Origin: Prostheceraeus crozeri
Lineage: Eukaryota; Platyhelminthes; Polycladida; Euryleptidae
Direction: 5' to 3'
Length of the DNA stretch: 64,000 bases
Assembly: GCA_907163375.1 (NCBI GenBank)
Contig: CAJQUW010010455.1
Span: 31,471 to 95,470, forward strand
A program made the position numbers and the translations under genes. Position 1 is the first letter of the stretch, and the number at the start of each line of letters is the position of its first letter. The notes below the pieces were generated by a model, which ran no database searches, was not told the origin of the DNA, and saw only the letters and a list, made by a program, of their open reading frames with translations. Of the stretch, positions 27,375-35,840 are shown one piece after another.

Positions 27375-28088
27375 ATGGAAGAAACAAAAGTGGAAGGAAC
27401 TTCAGAAATGGAAGAAACCGCAAGAATATATCCTTCGTTATCATATGAACGTAGTTCTACTTTAATGGACATTGAAAAGATTAACATTGAAAAAATGAAC
27501 ATTGAAAAACACAAAGATAGAGTACGCTATATGAAAGATAAGGAATCTCAATTATTATTAAGATTAGAGCATTATAAAAAATTAAGAAAGAGATGGACTA
27601 AAGTTAAGAATGTAACACAAGGAATTGGCATATTCTTTACAATAAGTTTGGGTGCTTTAACAATTGTTATATCTTCAGGTGTTTTAGTAATTCCAGTAGT
27701 TGCTACAGCTTTAACAGGTACGGGTGTTTTTGCAACTTCACTTGTTACAATGTTAGATAAATCTTTAATAACTAAGAAACGAAAATCATTAAAAACTAAG
27801 CATTTACATATTAAAGAAGTCTATGATAAACTACATTACTACTTTCAAAGAGTATGTGATGATAATGTTATTACGTTAGATGAGATTGAAAAATTTGATC
27901 AAATAGCTAATGAAGTAAATCAAATATCATTTCAATCACAGACAGAAAAAGTTGATGATAAAAATAAAAAGGATGGCAAAATTTCTAGTGATGCTAAAAT
28001 TTCTAATGAAGAAAATGACAAAATTGTTTTAGAAGAGCTAAAAACTTTAAGCGAAAATTTAAGCAAAACTTTATTAAACAAAACTTAA
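27375..28088 (+). CDS. Membrane protein with central hydrophobic hairpin, 237 aa
   Basis: ATG 27375, preceded by CTTTAAAAA. N-terminal 75 residues are charged and helical (KINIEKMNIEKHKDRVRYMK). Residues ~82-127 form a long hydrophobic stretch likely to be two membrane spans (IFFTISLGALTIVISSG, then VIPVVATALTGTGVFATSLV). The rest is charged, with VCDDNVITLDEIEKFDQIAN. A similar coiled coil - hydrophobic hairpin - D-x-x-I-T/S-x-x-E-x-x layout recurs in cnidarian-type Polintons. No function known; membrane attachment or entry/exit roles are guesses. Confidence 0.65.
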   Translation: MEETKVEGTSEMEETARIYPSLSYERSSTLMDIEKINIEKMNIEKHKDRVRYMKDKESQLLLRLEHYKKLRKRWTKVKNVTQGIGIFFTISLGALTIVISSGVLVIPVVATALTGTGVFATSLVTMLDKSLITKKRKSLKTKHLHIKEVYDKLHYYFQRVCDDNVITLDEIEKFDQIANEVNQISFQSQTEKVDDKNKKDGKISSDAKISNEENDKIVLEELKTLSENLSKTLLNKT

Positions 28089-28224
28089 AACGAGAAAACT
28101 TTAACCGAGAAAACTTTAAACGAAAAGATGTCAAACAACAAAGCAATAAAAAAATAATTTGTTCAGTAAAATGTTTTTGCTGTATTCCAATGTTACCACA
28201 AAATTCAAATATTATATTTTAAAA

Positions 28225-29052
28225 ATGAATAAAATTAGAGCTGATAATTATAAAAGAATAAAACAATTAGAAGAGTTAATAAAACAAAGAAATATTATGA
28301 AAGAAAATCATCTTCAACATAGAATGATAAAAGCTGGTATTCAATCTGATATGTTTGAAAAAATGCAGCAAACCGAGCAAGTAAAAACTGATTTTGAGAA
28401 AACTATGAAACCATTTAAAACTCTTGAAAAAGAAAGTACAAATAATGATAAACAAATTGATATAACAGATCCAGAGCACAAAACTATATTAGATGACTAT
28501 GGATTACTAGAATCAAACATTAATAAGAAATTACCAAAATCTATGCAATTTGAACATTCTATTTCATTTATAGATGGAAAAACAATACCTAGATTTTATC
28601 TCGGACAAAAAGAAATATTTCCACAACCTTTTCGAGGTTTAATTTTTTCACCAGATAAATCTCCTTTTAATTTAGATAGAAATTTTGTTAATCTTTTAAG
28701 AGGAGCAGATTTAAATAATTATGCTGTAGAAGATCTCATAAAATATAAAGCTATGTTAGACAGAGTTGGTGCAGTAAAATCTCTTAGACGTTATAAACAA
28801 TTAGAAAATTTATTATCAACGGGAGTTAAAGTAGGGAAAGGTTTATCTGAAAAACAGAAAACTGAAACAACTGTATTTTTACCAGATGATCCACAAGAAT
28901 TACTAAATAGATTAAATATTTTAATATCTGCAATAAAAGAAGGACATAATTCTAGTTTCAATGAAATTCATGCTATATTGAAAAGACTGTTAGAAAAGAA
29001 GATTCTAAATGAAAAGGATTATAAAAGTGTAGCTGAAATATGTTGTTTCTAA
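28225..29052 (+). CDS. Conserved Polinton virion-type protein, counterpart of the 7855 gene
   Basis: ATG 28225, with the TTTTAAAA leader shared by the other genes of this element, gives MNKIRADNYKRIKQLEE; an ATG at 28171 would add 18 residues. 276 residues. N-terminal coiled coil, then DPEHKTILDDYGLLESNI, PRFYLGQKEIFP and LLRGADLNNYAVEDLIKYKA, then a C-terminal helical bundle. The GLLxLL-like block followed by Y-x-x-E-D-L-x-x-Y recurs in Polintons as a conserved protein of unknown role encoded near ATPase and penton genes. No defects seen. Confidence 0.6.
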   Translation: MNKIRADNYKRIKQLEELIKQRNIMKENHLQHRMIKAGIQSDMFEKMQQTEQVKTDFEKTMKPFKTLEKESTNNDKQIDITDPEHKTILDDYGLLESNINKKLPKSMQFEHSISFIDGKTIPRFYLGQKEIFPQPFRGLIFSPDKSPFNLDRNFVNLLRGADLNNYAVEDLIKYKAMLDRVGAVKSLRRYKQLENLLSTGVKVGKGLSEKQKTETTVFLPDDPQELLNRLNILISAIKEGHNSSFNEIHAILKRLLEKKILNEKDYKSVAEICCF

Positions 29053-29160
29053 TTTTTATCTATGATTTTTATCTATGATTTTTATCTATGATTTTTATCT
29101 ATGATTTTTATCTATGATTTTTATCTACGATTTTTATCTATAATATTTATTTAATTTTTT
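29053..29160. repeat. AT-rich 13-14-bp tandem repeat
   Basis: About seven copies of a TATGATTTTTATC unit fill the gap before the penton gene. Confidence 0.85.
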
Positions 29161-29170
29161 TAGTTTAAAA

Positions 29171-29959
29171 ATGTGTTCAGCAGATTTAGACAAAATTAAT
29201 AATCATTTAGAAAATTTGATAGAGATTTTGGGTTCATCAAAATTTAGTACGACGTTAAAAATTATAACAACTACTTCATCACACACTTGTAATTTAGAAC
29301 CCATTCTACATTTGGAACAAAATAAAAATTATCAAATTGCATTGACTAGTTTCTCTACATTTAACACTATTCAAAACGTTATCAAAGATGTGAATGATCA
29401 ATTTAGATATTCTACTGATAAAGGCAAAACGTGGAAAATATTAATTTTTCTTCCTGGTTCTTACGAAGTTGAATCAATATCAAATGAAATTAAGAGACAT
29501 TTAGGTATACCATTTAAAGATAAGAAACAATTACATTTTGCAGTTGAACCGGCAGTTAATAAATTTTCTCTTACTTTAGACGAAAATCATCAAGTTGATT
29601 TTAATCATGATAGATCATTGTCAAAGCTATTAGGATTTAATAAACAAACCTATAGTCAAGGTTATCATTTAGGTGAGAAGATTCCAAAAATAACTGAAAT
29701 AAATTCAATTGTTGTACATTGTGACATTATTGAAGGAGGATATATAAATGGTAAATTATCAAATTTAATATTCAGTTTTCCAGCTTTTACTGTACCCATT
29801 GGTTATAGATTAAATGTAATTCCACAAACACTAATATATTTCCCTATTACAAGAAAAACTATTAACAACATTAACATGAGAATCACTGATGAGAAAGGAC
29901 AAGAAATAAATTTTGGAGGTGAAGAGATTATGATAGATCTTTTGGTTCGGGAGGTATAA
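29171..29959 (+). CDS. Minor capsid (penton-type) jelly-roll protein
   Basis: ATG 29171, 262 residues. Key stretches follow the Polinton minor capsid pattern: LEQNKNYQIALTSFSTFNTI, then FLPGSYEVESISNEIKRHLG, SLSKLLGFNKQTYSQGYHLG, IVVHCDIIEGGYINGKLSN, and the C-terminal NINMRITDEKGQEINFGGEE. It would form pentameric vertices. The stop is followed by a 21-bp GC-rich direct repeat. Intact. Confidence 0.85.
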   Translation: MCSADLDKINNHLENLIEILGSSKFSTTLKIITTTSSHTCNLEPILHLEQNKNYQIALTSFSTFNTIQNVIKDVNDQFRYSTDKGKTWKILIFLPGSYEVESISNEIKRHLGIPFKDKKQLHFAVEPAVNKFSLTLDENHQVDFNHDRSLSKLLGFNKQTYSQGYHLGEKIPKITEINSIVVHCDIIEGGYINGKLSNLIFSFPAFTVPIGYRLNVIPQTLIYFPITRKTINNINMRITDEKGQEINFGGEEIMIDLLVREV

Positions 29960-29996
29960 ACCCCCGTTCGGGAGGTATAAACTCCTACGCGAAGCT
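29945..29996 (+). repeat. GC-rich 21-bp direct repeat with hairpins after the penton stop
   Basis: GTTCGGGAGGTATAAAC occurs at 29945 and 29966, each followed by a C-rich or CTCC arm able to pair with the GGAG part. It spans the last codons and stop of the penton gene and may be a terminator-like or decayed hairpin unit. Confidence 0.6.
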
Positions 29997-30069
29997 AGAG
30001 AAGTTTAATTTTCTTCTTCTTTAGAAACAAAAAATAAAAAAAAATAAAAATAATTTTTTTTATTAAAAA

Positions 30070-30837
30070 ATGAGTGAAGTACTACCATTAAATAAAAAAA
30101 AACTTAAATTTAATCATCATCCAAATTTATCTAATAAAGTTTTGTCAGTTATTTGTGGAAGATCAGGTTGCGGAAAAACGTATCTATTATTTAAAATTTT
30201 AACGACTCTAAATTTTTTGGATTATAACAATCTTATAATTTATACAACAACGGCAGAACAACCCGTCTATCAATTTTTAAAATATGGATTTGAAAATAAT
30301 CTTAAAAAAACAGCAATTGCTTCATTATTCAAAGAATATGAAAAATCTGAAGATGAAGAAGAAATAAGTTCGTGGTTTGAAGAAGCAGCAAAAAATAATC
30401 AGTTAGTAGAATCTAATAAAAATAACCATATAAAGATACAATTAATAGATGATAGTGGTAATATGCAAGATCCTAGTAAACTAGATAAAACAATGAAACA
30501 TTGTGTAATTTTTGATGATTGTGTTAATGATAGAAATCAGTCAGTTCAGAGAAATTATTTCACAAGAGGTAGACATAATAACTGTAGTGTATTTTATTTA
30601 ACACAAAGTATGTATTCATTAGACGGAAGTGTTATTAGAAAGAATGCAAATATATTTATACTATTTGAAATAAATGCAAGAAACTTAAGTGATTTGTTAA
30701 GAGATTTATGCGTAAGAAATAAAGATGAATTTAAACAATCGTGTAATAATGCTTGGTCAAAAGATTATGGCTTCATTACAATTAATATTGATAAAAAAAT
30801 TCATGAAAGAGTTATCGAAAATATTTTCGCGGAGTGA
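30070..30837 (+). CDS. Packaging ATPase (FtsK/A32-like)
   Basis: ATG 30070 after TTTTATTAAAAA; 255 residues. Walker A is GRSGCGKT (30-37) and Walker B is HCVIFDDC (about 143-150), followed by YFTRGRHNNCSVFYLTQSMY, the sensor-type segment of this family. It pumps the genome into the capsid. Intact. Confidence 0.9.
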   Translation: MSEVLPLNKKKLKFNHHPNLSNKVLSVICGRSGCGKTYLLFKILTTLNFLDYNNLIIYTTTAEQPVYQFLKYGFENNLKKTAIASLFKEYEKSEDEEEISSWFEEAAKNNQLVESNKNNHIKIQLIDDSGNMQDPSKLDKTMKHCVIFDDCVNDRNQSVQRNYFTRGRHNNCSVFYLTQSMYSLDGSVIRKNANIFILFEINARNLSDLLRDLCVRNKDEFKQSCNNAWSKDYGFITINIDKKIHERVIENIFAE

Positions 30838-30918
30838 TAAAAATATACAAATATAGTGTTACAATATTTTTTTTATTTTATATATATATCAAATTTGTGT
30901 ATCTTAGAAATTAGAAAA

Positions 30919-33900
30919 TTAAAAAGGTTCAGTAGTTATTCCATCAGGTAAAATTTTTCTTTTATCATCAAATGGATCTAATGCTAATTTATGTTCTTCT
31001 TTTAAATACATGTTATGTTTTTTTGAATCAAGTCTATAATTACATGCTGTTTTTATTTCATTATTAAATAATGCATTTTTATAATCTTGAAATGTTATTT
31101 GATTAGCCACTGATGCCTTTGAAATTCCTTTTAATGTTTTATGTGTTTTAATATTATTAGTTGTATCATAACAATAACATTTAGATTTTAAAAATATAGC
31201 TTCTGTTATGAAATCTTCATTTCCTTCTAATTCATCTTTTACTTTACATAAATCAGAAGGATGAATGATATCTTTTATTTTATTAATTTCTTCATCAAGT
31301 GTAGAATTATACGGTATTGTTAATTCTAAGAAAATAGAATCGGTATCTGTAAAGTGTAATTTATAGTTTTTGCCATAAGCAGGTGCTAAATAATCATATA
31401 TAAAACTATACATAAATAGTTTAGCTAATTCTAATATAGTGAAACCAATGAAATTAAACTTATCATGTTTTACAATGCTTCTTCTTAGATGAACAGCACA
31501 AAGTTCATCACTGAATCTAGTAGTTCTTTTATATGTAGGTTTCCTTGTTAAATTTTGAAATCTATCTCTATCATAAACTATTTCAATATTTTGTCTATTA
31601 CGCACATTTTCTAAAGTCTTACCATAAAATGCATTATTCATTAATTTGAAGAAAACGTTTCCAAAATCATCTTTATTTCTTTTAGCTATTTTACGTTTTT
31701 CAATATTGAACTCTATATAATTTTTTAACCATTTAGATTTTCTATACTCTAGTTTTCGATGTATTTTGGTGAGAATCATGCCATGATCTAAGTACCAATC
31801 TAGCATTCTTCCTTCAACAACATACTTTCCTTTATTGCTTTGTGTTAACATAAGTTTTTTTGTTGGCCTATATTTCTTAGGAATTAAAGATTTTTGATAA
31901 TCTGAAAAATCTTCTATATTGGGAATTTTGTTTTCTGGACAGAAAGGATAATATTTTGTTGCGTCTTTTATATAATCAGGATATACTAAATCAACTTCAT
32001 ATACATAACCAAAATTATTTTCACCATCATATGTTCTTTGATAATCTAGATCGGGCGAAGCCCTAGAACCTTCGGTTCGATTATTACACCATGTCATTTC
32101 ACCTGTTGGTAATTCTTGTATCATGCAAGAAGAATATAAGCTATTAAAATCATAATATAATAAATAGTTTTCTCTCATGAATTCAGCAATTGCATTTTCA
32201 CGTTCTACTCCTTCTCGTTTCGTTCGAAAAATTTCTAATATTTTTTCTTTTTCTTCTGGAGATAAAGGTTTCATTATTCCATATTCTTGTGGATTTACTT
32301 TCTTATTATAACATTTAACATATCTATTACCTAAAACGGATGAAACTCCACCTCTAATTCCAGATTCAAAAAATAATAATTTATCATATGTATTTTCTTT
32401 ATAATGTTTAAGTTTAACGGACTTTGTCCTAGAGCCATCGGCTTGAACACCAGTATGTTTTAATCCTGCTAACCATGTTAAAACTGGTGTAGAATAACAA
32501 TAACATGGATCTATTCCGTAATATTCTAAACACATATCACGAAAGTTTTCGAAAAGATCAGCTAGTATTAATACATCTATCTGAAGATATTTCATTGTAT
32601 AATCATACATTGTTTTACAATTTAACTCTCTCCAATTCTTTTCAGCTTCTGCATAGTCTTCGTCTGATAATTGTGATTGTTTTAATGTTGATTTAAATTT
32701 ATTTATTGGAGGAAGTTGTTCTTCTTCCATAATTTTATTCACAGAATTAAAATCTCCAGTTATATCAGTCTCCGACAGTGAACCACAGGTTTTATCTCCA
32801 GTTATATCAGTCTCCGACTGTGAGCCACAGGCTATATACTCATACGGAAATATTCCTTTTAAAGGTTTTAAATTATATTTATTTAATATTTTACATTGTT
32901 CAGATTTCAAAGTTTTTCCCATAACATCTAATGAATAAGGAGTAAAAAATCTAAATGCATCTAAAATTCTAATACAACCTAATTGCATTGAAAAATATTC
33001 TTCTTCTTGTTTACATAGTACATTTATTTTTTGTTGTTGTAATTTTTCAGATGAAAATAAATCTTTCATTACTAGATGGAAATCATATTTAGAACCATTG
33101 TAGAAATATAAAGGAACAAAGTTATATTTAAATTTATTAGCATTAAGATTACAAGAATTATGTGCTGCACCTCTATATAATCCATTTAGATGATCATGAT
33201 CTTTTACCTTGACGGCAGAGCCGTCGCTTCGCCTATCAAGATATCTACCTTTGCCATTTTTATAATTTTTTGTAAATTCTCTTCCACAGTAATAACATTT
33301 TGTTTCATTAATAAAATTTAATTTTTCTTTTTCTGTTAATGGTATCATTGGTTTATTTGTTTCAAGCAATTGTGAAAAACGTCCTTGTAATTCTTCTACT
33401 TTCTTTGTAAACATTTCTGAACTATCTTCACCATAGTATTGAAAATATTCTGATTTAAATAATTCAGGATAATTTGAATGAATGTACATTCCCCAACATA
33501 ATGGTTTTTGTTCAAATAAATATTTTTCTTTACTTTGTTCAGATGCACTTTTTCCAGGTGCACTTTTTTCAGAATTAAAAACCGAAGGTTCTAGGGCTTG
33601 GCCCGTACCATTTTCAGAATTATAATTTTCAGAATCGGGTGAAGCCCTGGAACTTTCCGTTCGATTTTGTGTCATATTAACATTATATGCTTCAAAATCA
33701 CAATAAATAGTAAAGGGTACTTTATTTTTAAAATACCATTTATTATATTCTAAATAATCATCTTTAGGAAAAGTATTTTGAACTGCTTCGTTTTGTTGAC
33801 AATTTTCCAAATGTCTATTCATTTCTTCTAAAGTTCTAAAACTTGTCATACATTGAAGACAAGGAAAATTTTTATTATCTGAAGTTTTTGTAAATATAGA

Positions 33901-35637
33901 AACATCTTTACACAATATAAAATGACCCTGATAATATAATATATTCGCTTGTGCTGGTTGTTTTGACTGTTCTAATTTTACAAATTTATCTTGATATATT
34001 TCATGTGTTTCATTAATTTCTTTTGTAATATTAAATGTATTTTGATGATAATTTTGATTTAATATTTGTAGCTGATAAATATATTCTTTATCATATTGTT
34101 CTTTATATTGTTGTAGACATTTTTTTAAACATTCATTTAATCGGAGCGAAGCTCCTCTGGCTTTAGCCGATTCTTTATTTTCTTCATTATTTAATTCTTT
34201 ATTATTTTCTTCATTTAATTTTTGAATTGTTTCTATCTTATTTTGATATTTATGGCCATATTCTTGTACTAATATTTTTGTTTGTTGTTGATAATCTGTT
34301 TTACATTTTTGTAAACTTTTATTTAAATTTTCTAATTTTTGTTGATATTCTGAAGATAAAGATGAATATTTGTAATTATAATCATCAGTACGTCCTTTAT
34401 AATTATTATGATTAATCATTATTGGTGATAATGTTTTAACAAGTTCAAATTTTTCAGTACATATTATATTTCCTTGGTAAAAAATATTATGATGCATGTA
34501 ATTTCCTCTATCATTATATACTATTTCTGATTGACATAAATTTTTATTATTCAAATAAAATTTTTTTGAATCTGAGTAAAGTGGAATAATTTTACCAATA
34601 GAAACATAATTCACATTTAATTCAAAAACATTTACTTCTATTAAATTTTTATTCTTTTTATGAAACTTTATTAACCTATTATAATCATATGGAAATTCAT
34701 CTAAGCCATCAGAAAGATCAAATTCATTTATGTATTCTTCTTTATTGTAATGACTTAGTCTTTCTTTGTGATATTTTGCAGGATGTAAATGTGCTATAAT
34801 ACTCCACAGAAAACAATAATCATCTTCATTTTTTATGTTGATTATTTGTGGTGAACTGAAAGGTAAAGGAACATAACTACCACCAGTATTATTTTTATAT
34901 TTATCAATTACTATTTTCTTAGATAGTATTTTAACAAATCTCCAACCAGATTCACGTAACTGGGCTTCAATTATACAATTTTCTAATTTAAGTATCATCG
35001 ATTCAAATATGGGTTGTATATCATTTACATTATGAATTTCTTGTGAATTTGTAAAATGTCCTTGTATTATTTCTTCAGGAATTCCATCAGGTCCATTTTT
35101 TGTATAAAGTACTTCTACATTCATATAACATTTGAAAGATTTCTTAAATATATTATAAAAGTTTGTTAATACATTATAAAAAGTTTTATCGGTTTTATTA
35201 TGTTCAACGGGCGAAGCCCTGAAAGACATCTTTGATGTCCCGCGAACCGATTCATTAAATAAATATTTTATATCTGTTACGGCTTCATCGGTTCGTTCAG
35301 CTTCATCAAATTCATCAGTATCGCTAAATAAATATCTTCCATCTGGTACGAGCGAGGCCCTGGAAGACATCTCCGATGTCACATGTATGGTCTCATCTTC
35401 ACTATTAAAAACTTTTTTATATTCCGAATGTGAATAATCATCAAACATTTTTTTAACTTTTATATCAGTAGGCAATGTTTCTAGATAGTTTTTATAACTA
35501 TTTAATTTTAATATATTTCCTTCATCAACTCGTTCTACATTTTGTAAATGCAATTTACTATTTAAATGAGATTGATAACTTCTTTTTGTTTGCAACTTTT
35601 TTTTACATAAGACACAATAAAACTTGGTATTTTCCAT
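30919..35637 (-). CDS. Protein-primed-type DNA polymerase B, intact, 1,572 aa
   Basis: ATG at 35637. Domains in order: C2H2 finger (FYCVLCKKKLQTKRSYQSHL) at ~5-30; the N-terminal domain with RESGWRFVKILSKKI at ~230; a long coiled coil; a second finger (CLQCMTSF) at ~605; exonuclease I YCDFEAYN at ~648; an endonuclease-VII-like zinc motif, CYYCGREF ... DHDHLNG, at ~777-830; exonuclease II YNGSKYDFHL at ~850; exonuclease III QIDVLILADLF at ~1020; motif A YYDFNSLYSS at ~1163; motif B LMNNAFYGKT at ~1335; motif C FTDTDSIFL at ~1431. All catalytic residues are present. It is longer than usual partly because about ten double-hairpin units are translated inside it. Confidence 0.93.
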   Translation of the reverse strand: MENTKFYCVLCKKKLQTKRSYQSHLNSKLHLQNVERVDEGNILKLNSYKNYLETLPTDIKVKKMFDDYSHSEYKKVFNSEDETIHVTSEMSSRASLVPDGRYLFSDTDEFDEAERTDEAVTDIKYLFNESVRGTSKMSFRASPVEHNKTDKTFYNVLTNFYNIFKKSFKCYMNVEVLYTKNGPDGIPEEIIQGHFTNSQEIHNVNDIQPIFESMILKLENCIIEAQLRESGWRFVKILSKKIVIDKYKNNTGGSYVPLPFSSPQIINIKNEDDYCFLWSIIAHLHPAKYHKERLSHYNKEEYINEFDLSDGLDEFPYDYNRLIKFHKKNKNLIEVNVFELNVNYVSIGKIIPLYSDSKKFYLNNKNLCQSEIVYNDRGNYMHHNIFYQGNIICTEKFELVKTLSPIMINHNNYKGRTDDYNYKYSSLSSEYQQKLENLNKSLQKCKTDYQQQTKILVQEYGHKYQNKIETIQKLNEENNKELNNEENKESAKARGASLRLNECLKKCLQQYKEQYDKEYIYQLQILNQNYHQNTFNITKEINETHEIYQDKFVKLEQSKQPAQANILYYQGHFILCKDVSIFTKTSDNKNFPCLQCMTSFRTLEEMNRHLENCQQNEAVQNTFPKDDYLEYNKWYFKNKVPFTIYCDFEAYNVNMTQNRTESSRASPDSENYNSENGTGQALEPSVFNSEKSAPGKSASEQSKEKYLFEQKPLCWGMYIHSNYPELFKSEYFQYYGEDSSEMFTKKVEELQGRFSQLLETNKPMIPLTEKEKLNFINETKCYYCGREFTKNYKNGKGRYLDRRSDGSAVKVKDHDHLNGLYRGAAHNSCNLNANKFKYNFVPLYFYNGSKYDFHLVMKDLFSSEKLQQQKINVLCKQEEEYFSMQLGCIRILDAFRFFTPYSLDVMGKTLKSEQCKILNKYNLKPLKGIFPYEYIACGSQSETDITGDKTCGSLSETDITGDFNSVNKIMEEEQLPPINKFKSTLKQSQLSDEDYAEAEKNWRELNCKTMYDYTMKYLQIDVLILADLFENFRDMCLEYYGIDPCYCYSTPVLTWLAGLKHTGVQADGSRTKSVKLKHYKENTYDKLLFFESGIRGGVSSVLGNRYVKCYNKKVNPQEYGIMKPLSPEEKEKILEIFRTKREGVERENAIAEFMRENYLLYYDFNSLYSSCMIQELPTGEMTWCNNRTEGSRASPDLDYQRTYDGENNFGYVYEVDLVYPDYIKDATKYYPFCPENKIPNIEDFSDYQKSLIPKKYRPTKKLMLTQSNKGKYVVEGRMLDWYLDHGMILTKIHRKLEYRKSKWLKNYIEFNIEKRKIAKRNKDDFGNVFFKLMNNAFYGKTLENVRNRQNIEIVYDRDRFQNLTRKPTYKRTTRFSDELCAVHLRRSIVKHDKFNFIGFTILELAKLFMYSFIYDYLAPAYGKNYKLHFTDTDSIFLELTIPYNSTLDEEINKIKDIIHPSDLCKVKDELEGNEDFITEAIFLKSKCYCYDTTNNIKTHKTLKGISKASVANQITFQDYKNALFNNEIKTACNYRLDSKKHNMYLKEEHKLALDPFDDKRKILPDGITTEPF
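32050..32081 (+). repeat. Double hairpin, type A, inside polymerase B
   Basis: Perfect 32-bp copy of the type A unit in the terminal repeats. On the coding (minus) strand it reads NRTEGSRASPD, shortly after motif A. Confidence 0.9.
32412..32447 (+). repeat. Double hairpin inside polymerase B
   Basis: GGAC-TTT-GTCC, linker TA, GAGCC-ATC-GGCTT with imperfect outer pairing GTTTAA/TTGAAC. Translated as ADGSRTKS. Confidence 0.7.
32752..32835 (+). repeat. 42-bp tandem repeat of a double hairpin inside polymerase B
   Basis: Two 42-bp copies, each with CAGTC-TCC-GACTG (first copy GACAG) and a second hairpin that is AACC-ACA-GGTT in copy one and AGCC-ACA-GGCT in copy two. Translated as two 14-residue repeats containing SETDITGD. 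Confidence 0.85.
33208..33240 (+). repeat. Double-hairpin-like unit inside polymerase B zinc motif
   Basis: GACGGC-AGA-GCCGTC, then GC-TTC-GC, enclosed by CTT/AAG. Translated as LDRRSDGSAVK between the CxxC and DHDH parts of the endonuclease-VII-like motif. Confidence 0.7.
33576..33607 (-). repeat. Double hairpin, type A, opposite orientation, inside polymerase B
   Basis: ACC-GAA-GGT and GGGC-TTG-GCCC halves kept, outer bases diverged. Translated as GTGQALEPSVF, a different frame and strand sense from the neighbouring copy at 33634. Confidence 0.8.
33634..33665 (+). repeat. Double hairpin, type A variant, inside polymerase B
   Basis: GGGT-GAA-GCCC and GAAC-TTTCC-GTTC with ATC/GAT ends. Translated as NRTESSRASPD. 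Confidence 0.85.
34140..34171 (-). repeat. Double hairpin, type B, inside polymerase B
   Basis: Perfect 32-bp reverse complement of the type B unit. Translated as ESAKARGASLRLN within the coiled-coil part. Confidence 0.9.
35206..35252 (+). repeat. Double hairpin with a different second stem, inside polymerase B
   Basis: First stem GGGC-GAA-GCCC as type A; second stem GACATC-TTT-GATGTC. Translated as RGTSKMSFRASP. Confidence 0.8.
35348..35386 (+). repeat. Double hairpin related to the 35206 unit
   Basis: Second stem GACATC-TCC-GATGTC intact; first stem decayed (GAGCGAGGCCC). Translated as TSEMSSRASL. Confidence 0.75.
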
Positions 35638-35774
35638 TTTTTTTTATTTTTTTAGAGAAAATTTAAGAAAAAAATTTGTGTTTTAATTTTAGATATAAAC
35701 ATTCTAATATCAAGGACTTGAGTGTTATTTTATATTATTATATATTTCACGTTCTTTAGTTATTTTTTTCTTTA

Positions 35775-35840
35775 TCACATTAAGTTTTATCATATTAAGT
35801 TTTATCATATTAAGTTTTATCTTATTAAGTTTCATCATAT
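35775..35840. repeat. 17-bp AT-rich tandem repeat
   Basis: Four copies of ATTAAGTTTTATCAT-type units downstream of the 37120 gene stop, running into its last codons. Confidence 0.75.

Noticed and set aside
32505..35666. Plus-strand ORFs of ~60 aa across the polymerase
   Set aside because: Antisense shadows of the 1,572-aa polymerase frame.
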